Part shown: positions 48,138 through 57,640 of the stretch, piece after piece
Layout: the number at the start of each line of letters is the position of its first letter
How positions within the stretch are numbered: position 1 is the stretch's first letter
Assembly: GCA_027924585.1 (NCBI GenBank)
Contig: BSBM01000809.1
Span: 2,373,001 to 2,437,000, forward strand
DNA: 64,000 nucleotides
Source: Larix kaempferi
Taxonomy: Eukaryota; Streptophyta; Pinopsida; Pinales; Pinaceae
Direction: 5' to 3'
Translations under genes and position numbers: made by a program
The notes under the pieces: model-generated
The model's database searches: none
Seen by the model: only the letters and a program-made list of their open reading frames with translations
Told to the model about the DNA's origin: nothing

Positions 48138-50147
48138 TAGCCTGAAAGAAGGCTTGGTATGGTATGTATGACACTTGTTGCAATTGCGAAGCTAGGGCTT
48201 GATATAGCAAAAACCAGTCATCGTAGCACTTTATCTATAAATAAATTTTGGCAAGGTTTTAGGGTCCGAAAATTGTATAGGGAAAAGCTAAGATCCCCAT
48301 GTATCTTGTGTCCAAAGGAAAACCTCTAATTCGTTATACTTTGTGATTTATGATCTGTACAATATAGGGTTTCTGCATCTTCTAGATCTCAGTCATAAAC
48401 AGTGACCGTGGAAAAAAGGTCATAACTTGGGCTCGGAAGCTCCAAATGAAATGTCATAAATAGTGACAGGTAGTGCATGGACTGTAATTTCTTAGGTAAC
48501 TTTTTCAGAGGCCGAAACTGAACCAGTGACACGTGGCACACCGTACAATTTCGCTCTCCTGTTTTATCCCATAAACAGGTCACGTTGCGACACTTGGCAT
48601 AACTCTCTCTCAGAGAATCCATTTGAGGTCAGACCTATGGGGTTGGAAAGATGATAGGTTGGGATATCATAGGAAACATTTTCAAACCCTGTGGATGGAA
48701 AAGTTAGGAGTTACACCAGAAACAATCAGGTACATATTTCTGTCAAAACAGAATTATTTTTTAGCACCTTCATTCATGGCTTCCGAAATTTAGGGTTTCA
48801 GAGAAAGTTGGAATTTTTGTAATCGGAGAATATGGCTGAATGCTACTCATCAAAATATAAATTTAGAGACCAAGATCAGAATTTTTGGTTGGGCAGAAGG
48901 TCGGGCTTGATCAGACCCTAGTTTGGGACTTTGATTGGAAAAGTAGAAAATTAGGGCTTTTGCAAAAATGGAATTTTTTGAAATCTGTGACCACGGCTGG
49001 AAGCTCCTCAAAAAAATAGAAGCTTAGAGATTTGGATTGAACCTTTTGATTGGGTATAAGGGAGGGATTTATCAAACCCTAGTTCGGGGTCATGTCTAGT
49101 GAATCCGGAAGCTTCAAAGGCAAAATTGAGGGGTGAAACTTTGCAGTTTTCAAATTATGAGTATACCAGCTTCATCAGATCATCAAGGCGCATATTTCTA
49201 TCCTTTCGAAAGTTTGAAATTCAAATTTTGAATTTTTAGGGTTTCTCTGACAAACCCTAATCCAACTCCAGATCCAGTTCCTGCAAATCAAGTGGATTGG
49301 GTTAATCCTAGAAGAGAATGGATTGGGCACCTGCATAAGTGAAGAAGTTCCTGTTTCAGAGGGAGATGAGGCTAAGGCCTTACATAAGAAGATTACAAGC
49401 AATCTCGACAGGTATGACTCATCCAGGTATGTTTCAAGATTTGTTCATGATTAAGTTTATGGTATGTTTGTCTTCATGTTTTTACGGTTAATACAATCTT
49501 GATTAAATTTAGACTTGTCGTATCACCTTATAAAATTATGAATGCATGATAGAGATATTCATTGATTAGGGTGTTGACACTTATGATTGTACTAATGCAT
49601 TATGGTGTTGTATGAGGTTTATGTTGTCCGCTAACATGAAAGGTACACCAAGAAAGACAAATCATGTTCTAGTTCAAGAACATATGATCATGATGACATG
49701 AGGACAAAGATTCATCCATTGTCATGAATCACTTAGAAGATCTATTTGCAAGGTATGTATAACTTGGTTCTATAATGGTTAACCTATGAGATATGCAGGT
49801 TACTAGCACAAGTCATTGAAGAGAACAAGAAGACATCATATGGGTATGTTAGACATAACTAGCTAACATACCAATCCAGGTATGTTTTTCCTATATCAAG
49901 TTAGAATCCTACCTTGTGTTAGGATCCCTTATATAAGTATACTTGGTATGATTAGTTATGTTTATTCATAAAGTTAGAAATGTAAGTAATCAAGGGTTTA
50001 TGCATTTTATGTCTCTTATCTTGATTGATGATTTAACTAACCAGAAGAGTCCTATGATCAAATAAGAATATGCATGAGTAAAAGGAGACTTCCCTGAAAC
50101 CTTGAATACTAATGTTTATTATCTGTGTTTGGAATGATCATGACTAT
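48138..50147 (+). other. Non-coding leader of Copia-A2, first part
   Basis: It is colinear with the leader of Copia-A1. It includes a degenerate unit of about 161 bases (landmark atca.accctagtt at 48910 and 49071, with lesser traces beyond). Several ag-gtatg words (about 49411, 49427, 49753 and 49878) look like splice donors. No protein domain is readable. Confidence 0.55.
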
Positions 50148-50850
50148 TGTTGGCTTGGTTTTGCAACCAAGCTTAGTGCTATGGGCACCTGCTAACTAGT
50201 AGCAGCAGTTTCAATATTAAGCAAAAACAATAAACTAAATCTAAACTAAAACTAAACTAACACGTGCATCGAATTAAAAAACAAGAACAAGAAATATAAG
50301 AAAATAAATTTGTATTGAAAATGGGGGGCAAGCAAGTGCTTGCAATAGTAATACCTCCAAATGATGTAGATAGTTGAGAAGCTCCAAGGATGAGCAGCTC
50401 CAAACTCCAAAGGGTCCTTTCTCCAAGGTTGCTACAATGGCCAAAAACTCAAGGGAGATTTTGGCAGCATGAGGATAGGAAGATGGATGGATGTGGAATG
50501 AGGAGCCCCTACCACCTTTTTATAGGTTTTGGTGGTGGGGAATACCATTTGTGGTTTTGTGGAAACCAATGGTATTGACCAACATGGTTTAGGTACTTTT
50601 CCCTCCTTTTTCCTTTTTTGAATATTTTTATTATTTTTATTCCCTTTTTAATATTTTTTGGGAATTTGGACCCTTTTTGAGGGGTTTTTATGCTTTTTTA
50701 GGAAAAATAATCTTTTTGAGTGGGAAAAGGGGTGTACTAAGGTCTTTTGGTGACCTTTTGTTGGCTTCAGAGGCTCAAATGGTGAAAAAGTGGACAAATG
50801 GGTCATGTGAATAAGGAAATGAGATAGTGAGCACTTTTTAGGTGTTAACA
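50148..50850 (-). repeat. 3' LTR of Gypsy-4
   Basis: The minus strand runs TGTTAACACC...AGCCAACA. A TATAAAAAGG box (minus) lies at 50515-50524. The minus-strand tract CATCAGGGGGCAATC just outside (50851-50865) is the polypurine tract. Confidence 0.93.
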
Positions 50851-53283
50851 GATTGCCCCCTGATGTGTGAGGGCAGGAGCTCATCGTATGGCCGATAGAC
50901 ATCATAGTTCTTTTGTCTTTTTTCTGGGGTTTGGGGAGGAGAAGAGACCGTTTGGAGTCTGGATCCACAGACCTTGGAAGCTGCAAAAAATAAAAAAAAT
51001 GTTACATGGCCTCAATATGAATGAGGAATAATCTCTGATAATGGACGAGGCGGGCATACCCATGCTCGTATCAAGACATATACATAACAATTAGTCCCAA
51101 GAAGGGGGATCTAATACATTAAAAAAAATATACTGTACATCATAATGGTCGAGAGGGGACATTATTTTGGGATGTACTCATGATCATGACTGATCTCAAT
51201 AACTGATACACTGGAATAACGGATCAACTGCTGAAACTGAAGGTGTCCAACATCTGTAGGGACTCAAAGATTGTGAGTCATCTCTGAGAATTAATGTAAC
51301 TGTATACTCAAGGGAGTATGAAACTGGGGTACATCTAAATACTGTCGCTATGCGTAGCCCGGATATCTATAGGAAAAGTATAACTGGTTGTATCCATAGG
51401 TAGACTCTCAAATGTGGAGGAGTCAGATGGTATCCGGGGTCTTCGACTAATAACTGAACGGACCGATGCCCCGTGCGAGTCTCAACGATGCGATCAAGGT
51501 GTTGAAGTCGAGCATGTGAGAAACAACCATTTGGAGAGGCACTGAGGGCTCTTTTCAAAATGATTCGTAGGCACTCATCATAAATGGTGATGAGTCCAAG
51601 ACATAGGGACCTCTAGGTCTATCCTCTGGAATAAATTTGGTTGTCGTCGATAGAGGGAGACCAGCAACTAACAAGGCAATGATGTTTCCTTGATAGGAGC
51701 GCGAGGTGTAGAACCAAAGTGTGGTAGTACTGATGGTAGGACTGACATACTTGGGGGATGGGAAGTAACTGGGGTTATATATGGGAAGACTCAAACTTCC
51801 TTTGTTCAGAGCATGATGACATGGTTGACCTGGCAGCGTAGGGAGCTGACTTGTAGGTGTGGGGATCATTGCTTTCGAGGACTGAAGAGTGTGTATTGAC
51901 TCTGGGGGGTGGTCAAGCTGATGGGTGCTGTCGAGGGAGTCTCAGGGTGACATACTGTAGAATGCACTGAACAAAGGCGACCAAAAAGGGGGAAGCTGCC
52001 CTATGAGTAGATGTGATCTGTTGTGGCGCCAAGGGGCACCATTGGGACCTTCTTCGTAGTTTTAATGAGCTCCAAGAAGGGATAAAAGTGTGCTCTGAAA
52101 ATGGTATTGTCCTGTGGATTTGTGAGCCCAGGACTGTTCATGCTCATTGGTGCTTTCATTTTTAAGGAGTCTGAAAACGATAAGAAGACTCTGCAGTGGT
52201 TATGACTACTGTCCTGTTGGTTTTACGAGCCCAGGATGGTGATTGCTCATGTTCGCTTTCATGTTTAGAGAGTCTGAAAGCGGTAAGGGGACTCCATTGG
52301 TGTTCTTTTTCGTAAGTTTAGTCTCCAAGGGTCGAAAAAGCATAAAATGATGCAGATGGAGAACTCTTCTAGCCGATGTGACTAGAGTATTCCTTTTTCG
52401 TAATTAGTCTACAAGGTCCGGAAAAGGGGTAAACTTATACCAGGTAGACGCCCTTTCAGATACGTTTAGTGAGCATGAAAGGAAGCAAGATTGCTCGGCG
52501 ATCTTTTCATTGTTTTAGGAGTCAGAAAAGACCTTAACAGAAACTCCCTAAGTGCCTTTTTCGTAAAAGGGATTGCTCGGCCCGAAAAAGGGATAAAATC
52601 ATACTGAACAACAAGGGATTGATGGGAGCGAGAAAAGGTCTCAAACGTCATCATGTGTGGGGGATACTAGATCCGGTGACATAAATATTGTCAACAAGGG
52701 GCAACGACCATTGTGGCACGCAAACCGAGGTAATGAGAGGGCATTTTGAAAAAGTGGCCGAAAAGTATGGGTGTGAGAGCGAGAAATGATCTCAAGAATC
52801 ATCACGAGCGCGGAAAAATGAATTCGACAATATAAAGTTCATAAAAAAAGGACGCCGACCGATGTGGCATGCAAACCGAGGTGGCGAGGGGGTGTGGGGA
52901 AAAATGCCCTAAAAATCGGGGCGTGAGAGCGAGAAATGATCTGAAGCATCATCACGAGCGCGGAAAACTGAATTCGACGATATAAATATTGTCGAAAATG
53001 GAGAACAGCGGATGTGACGTGCAAACCGAGGTGATAAGGGGGCGTGGAAAAAAATGCCCAAAAAATCTGGGCGTGAGAGAGAGAGAAATGATCTCAAGCA
53101 TCATCAGGAGCACGGAAAACTGAATCCGGTGATATAAAACTTGTCAAAAATGGACGCCGACCGATGTGGCACGCAAATCGAGGCAATGAGGGGGGGCATG
53201 GAAAAAAATGGACCTGATGAAAACTGGGAAAGGAAAGAGCTGTCATGAAGGTCAGTCATGGATGGTGGTGTCCATGCGGTTTA
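50851..53283 (-). other. 3' untranslated region of Gypsy-4
   Basis: No credible gene occurs between the polyprotein stop and the polypurine tract. Two repeat arrays lie here: 52622-53215, and a pair of about 105-base units at roughly 52110-52300 (landmark gagcccagga). Long repeat-bearing 3' regions are a known trait of Tat-lineage elements. Confidence 0.65.
52622..53215 (-). repeat. Tandem array of about 150 bases, four units
   Basis: The landmark gagcgagaaatgatct recurs at about 52778 and 52928, with variants at 52630 and 53079. Each unit continues with gcggaaaa.tgaat..g..atataaa and a gcaaaccgaggt word. The spacing is 150-151 bases. Confidence 0.85.
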
Positions 53284-54426
53284 CTATGGGTAAAATTGCT
53301 TGAGGTACAACCCGTTGCTTGGGTTGCGAAGGGGGTTGCCTTCTGAATCGGTCAGAATGTATGCCCCTTGTCTGAGGCAAGTGTGGATAATATATGGGCC
53401 TTTCCACATGGATACAAACTTTCCTTTTCCGGTTTTGTCATGAGCCTGATCGTAGCCGAGGACAAGGTACCCTTCGGAAAAAGTTCTTGGGTGGACGTGT
53501 TTATCATAATTCAATTTGGATCGGTTCTTGGCTGCTTCCATGGTTTGAAGGGCTGTGCGCCGATCTTCATCGGCCTGCTCCAGGAGTAGTAAGCGTTGCT
53601 CGATTGGGGCAGTGTCCGGTAGGAGTTCAACGGCCATGTGTAAGGTTGGAATCTGGCACTCAATGGGAAGGATGGATTCGACACCGTGAACTAAGTGGAA
53701 AGGGGTAAAACCAGTGGCGGTTTTAGTTGACGTGCGGTATGCCCATAGTGCCGGGAAGAGCATGTGGTGCCAATTTGATTTGTGTTTGTCTACAGTGCGC
53801 TGGAGGATGGTTTTTAAAATTTTGTTTATTGCTTCGACTTGGCCATTTCCTTGGGGGTAGTATGCAGAGGAAAAATGATGTTCAAATTTTAGTAAGGTTG
53901 ATAGTTCTTTCCAGACGGCGTTTTCGAAGTGAGAGCCGTGGTCTGAGACAAGTTGCTTGGGCACTCCAAAACGCGCGATAACGTGGTTGAGAAAGAACCA
54001 CGCTGCGGTCTCGGCTGTGCAATTATAAGTTGGCATGGCCTCCGCCCACTTGGTGAAATAATCTACGGCCACAATAATATGTTTGTGACCGTTGGCTGAC
54101 GTGGGATTGCAGTCAAGGAAGTCGATGGCCCATTTGCAAAATGGTCCGGCAGTAACGACTGGATGAAGGGGGGTGGGTGGGGTTCTTGCTTTGGGGGCAA
54201 AAAGTTGACAGTTTTGGCAATGTTTGACTGTGGTGATGCAATCAGTAAATAAGGACGGCCAAAAGTACCCTGCACGAATGATCTTTTGGGCGGTGGCCAT
54301 GCCGGAGAAATGGCCTCCGCAGGCACCGCTATGACAATCATTGAGGACTTGTTCTGCCTCACTATGGGATAGGCAACGTCGTAGGATGGTATCAACGCCG
54401 CGTCGATAAAGTACATCTCCTAACAA
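53284..54426 (-). CDS. Gypsy-4 integrase (part of the Gag-Pol frame)
   Basis: Integrase inserts the cDNA into the genome. The 380-codon segment begins LLGDVLYRRGVD and has the zinc-binding HHCC domain (CHSGACGGHFSG, then CQNC, residues about 30-75). The catalytic triad is present: Asp in WAIDFLDC, Asp in LVSDHGSHFEN and Glu in YYPQGNGQVEAINK. The C-terminal GPY-like part reads FVSMWKGPYII. No chromodomain follows. The frame is open throughout and ends at a stop after LKQFYP. It is in frame with the RT segment upstream, separated by one TAG and one TGA near 54480-54490. Confidence 0.92.
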   Translation of the reverse strand: MLGDVLYRRGVDTILRRCLSHSEAEQVLNDCHSGACGGHFSGMATAQKIIRAGYFWPSLFTDCITTVKHCQNCQLFAPKARTPPTPLHPVVTAGPFCKWAIDFLDCNPTSANGHKHIIVAVDYFTKWAEAMPTYNCTAETAAWFFLNHVIARFGVPKQLVSDHGSHFENAVWKELSTLLKFEHHFSSAYYPQGNGQVEAINKILKTILQRTVDKHKSNWHHMLFPALWAYRTSTKTATGFTPFHLVHGVESILPIECQIPTLHMAVELLPDTAPIEQRLLLLEQADEDRRTALQTMEAAKNRSKLNYDKHVHPRTFSEGYLVLGYDQAHDKTGKGKFVSMWKGPYIIHTCLRQGAYILTDSEGNPLRNPSNGLYLKQFYP

Positions 54427-54489
54427 AACGTATCGGGGGGCTTGGTGACGTATACGACGGTGTCCGTCACGATCGATGTTAGGTCAGAA

Positions 54490-55866
54490 TTTCTACATGC
54501 GGAGGTAAACTAGGATGTCACCGTACCATGGGTCGTCAGACGAAATAATGAAGATGTGATCGTCAATCAGATCCGTTTGGATAGAGGGTAATGACGAAGA
54601 GGATGGGAGGTCAGTGATGAGATGGGCAAGCGCAAGGGCTTTGGTGCTCTTGGGAGTTTTGAAAGTGAGGTCATACTCCTGGAGGATAATGACCCATTTA
54701 GCAACACGACCTTGTAGGAGCCGACGGTTTAGGAGATAGACCATAGGGTTGGAGTCGGCGACAACTGTGGTATGACCGAGCAGAATGTAGTGTCGCAATT
54801 TTTGGATGGAAAAGACTACAGCTAGGGATAATCTTTCCTCGTATGGGTAACATAGGGGTGGGCCAGACAAGGTCTGGCTGACGTAATAAATGACATGTTC
54901 TTGGTGGGAGGCATCTTCTTGGACCAAGACTCCGGACACGGCATGTTCAGATGCTGAGACATAAAGGATGAAGTCGTGAGAGAAATCTGGAGGGGAGATC
55001 AAGGGGGCTTGTGTGAGATCTTTCTTGAGGGCTTCAAACGCCGTGTTTGCTTGCTCATCCCAAACAAAGGGTATGTGGGTGCGAAGTAGGCGTAAGAATC
55101 CGTGAACTTTGGTGGCGTAATCAGGCACGAAGCGACGAAGGAAATTGGACCGCCCTTGCAGACTCTGGAGTTGCCGAAGCATGCGCGGAGAGGGAAGGTC
55201 TAAGATGGCTTTGACTTTCAGGGGATCAACAGTAATTCCATCCTGGGAAACAATGAAACCCAACAAACGGCCTGCAAGAACGCAAAAGACACACTTGTGT
55301 GGGTTCAAGCGGATTTTATATTTGCGACAACGCAGGAAAACTTGCCGGAGGTCATTAAGGTGGTCTGATCGTTTCCGGGAACGAGCTGTAAGGTCATCAA
55401 GATAGACCAGCAGGATATGGACCAAGTCGTGAAAACAGTAGGTCATGGCCCACTGGAAGGTGGCACCAGCGTTTTTGAGGCCGAAAGGCATGACACGATA
55501 GGAAAATGTGCCCCATGGGGTGGTAAAGGCAGTCTTGTACTGATCCTCCTTACAGATCTGAATCTGGTTGTATCTGGAAAAACCGTCCATGAAAGATAGG
55601 ACTTCATGTCCCGCACATGCATCGATGAGTTGGTCAATGAATGGTGTGGGGAAATTGTCTTTGGGACAGGCGCGGTTTAAACCACGGAAGTCAGTACATA
55701 CTCTAAGGGTGCCTTGTTTTTTGTTGACGGGAACGGGGTTTGAAACCCATGTGGTATAAGGAATAGGATAAATGAATCCTGCTTCGCGAAGTTTCTCAAC
55801 CTTGGCTTTAACAGTGGGGAGCTTGGAAGGATGAATAGGTCGTTGTTTCTGACGAACGGGGGGACA
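54490..55866 (-). pseudogene. Gypsy-4 reverse transcriptase and degenerate RNase H
   Basis: RT copies the element RNA. Motifs in order: VCTDFRGLNRACPKDNFPTP, then FMDGFSRYNQIQI (first catalytic Asp), VMPFGLKNAGATF and LVYLDDL (55404-55393, intact). A thumb region with LQSLQGRSNFLRRF follows. RNase H has the fold landmarks but lacks the first catalytic Asp (LYVSASEHAV) and apparently the Glu (YEERLSLAVV), while VVADSNP keeps a later Asp. No second RNase H lies before integrase. The frame is open from 55863, but a one-base shift in a C run near 55860 uncouples it from the protease frame. Confidence 0.9.
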
Positions 55867-57640
55867 TCAGGCCATGTGTCAATGTGGTGCTCTATAATGG
55901 CGGGGTCAAGACCAGGCATTTCGATATAGGACCAGGCAAAGACATCACGGAATTCTTGAAATTTTTTTTTGTATGCCTAAGTCTCTGCTTGAGTGCAAGA
56001 TGCACCTAGCGAGATGAGCTCAAGTTTCCCACGTGTGGTGGAAATGTCAATTTGTATAATGGGGGTAATGTTGGACATGTTCCCTTCTTCAAAGGCATCT
56101 GGTGCTGGGATGGGGTCCTTTAACCAATCGACCTTAGTGGGTATGAAATATTTCGATTCGATGGATAGCTGGTTAGATGCCGTGGACGTAGACGCCTCTG
56201 GGAGGAAGTAGGAGCGATGGTGCATATCGTCCCAAGGGTAGTCGGGTGCAGTGAGTGTTTCCAAAATTTGCTCGTCAGTATTGAAGTAGTCAGACCACAA
56301 ATCAAGGGGTTCTGGTTTGAAAGTGGTAGTCGAAGAGATCATATAAATGGTGTTAATCTCTTCGGATGAGGATGATGGGGGAGGGTAGATCTCCTCGATG
56401 AGGGGAGGAGATACTTCTAAGTCAACGTTATTTAACTCATATAACGCTGCTCTGTAATCTGGGATATCAGGACAGTGATGTGAGTAGTGACCGTAAACAC
56501 CGCATATGGCACAAGGGTGGTTAGTGCGCAGTGATTTATCACGAGGCTTGGGATTTGGGTCGAGTTTGACAACCGGGATGTTGGGGTCGTCGTCCAGCAT
56601 TTGCATGTGTTCCTGTAATGCAGGTAACTGTGGACACTGATGAGTTGGATGGCCTAATTCATCACACAATGAGCATTTAGGATGAGCACGAAACACGGGG
56701 GGAGGTTTAACTGCTTTGGGTGGGGGTACCATAGTGTATGGTTGTGGGCCTCTGCCCCCAGTGGGCCTGATGAGAGGAGGGGGATTCGTAGATGACGAAG
56801 GAGTCGTGATACCGGGAGGTGGTTGGGTAGAAGTGACAATGGGTTGCACCGGCTGCAGGATGACATTTGGTGTCGGCGGGGGAACGGGAGGCGAAATATA
56901 CCACACGGGTAATCCCAATGTTAACCCGGGGAGACTAAGGGTAGCCATAACCGAAGCGCTTACTACACCCGAAGGAGGGAATAGAAAGGGGATTGTGTGG
57001 ATGGGTGTAACCCCAATGTGACTAGGTACCAATGGTGGTTTAGGTAACAAGGATGGTTGATTACCGGGAGATTTTGTATTTTGTGAAAGAGTACAGAGGT
57101 CTGCAACGTGGGTCTCTGGTGACGGTGGTGGAATGGAATGGAATGTAGAGGTCATCGGCGCCTCAGAGTAAAGTCCGGGTCCCACAGAGGAAACAAAGGA
57201 GGTATTTGCACCACAAACAGGTTGTTCAACCATGGGGAGAACATTTTCAGGTGCAGCGGGGGCCTTGGGATCGTAATAGGTGAGTTGGTCCACCTTGACC
57301 ACGCGTCCCTCATGGGGGAACTGCATGGTACGAAAAATGGATGATCCAACAGCCCGCATGGCATACATGTAACTACGGCCAAGTAAAAGGTTATAGTCAA
57401 GTTGGGCATTGATGACCTCAATGTCAATGAGCACGGTTTTACCCGCAAGCTGGACGGGGACATTAGGTAAGAGACCCTGGGGTTGAGCCGAACGGCCGTC
57501 GTAGGCTAGCAACGCAGTGGTGTAATGCTGGAGAGTAGGAGATCCCAACTTCTTCCAAACAAATGTGGACATGACGCATGTAGAGGCCCCTTCATCGATA
57601 ATGCACCGATGGATGACAAGATTCCGAACAGAAACAGAAA
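55867..57640 (-). pseudogene. Gypsy-4 protease and extended PR-RT spacer
   Basis: The protease site reads CIIDEGASTCVMS, DEG in place of the usual DTG or DSG (Asp at 57594-57596). It continues with YNLLLGRSYMYAM and FPHEGRVVKVDQ. After this comes an unusual spacer: a long Pro/Thr-rich stretch, then two zinc knuckles (56634-56678 and 56471-56514), then PWDDMHHRSYFLP. The 531-codon piece from 57572 to 55977 is open. A TAG at 55977 separates it from AYKKKFQEFRDVFAWSY, the usual entry to RT. The same protease and spacer landmarks, without readable knuckles, occur in the relic at 1-930. Confidence 0.88.

Noticed and set aside
48389-48622. A 77-codon minus-strand gene in the Copia-A2 leader.
   Set aside because: Not preserved as an open frame in the matching part of Copia-A1 and has no domain.
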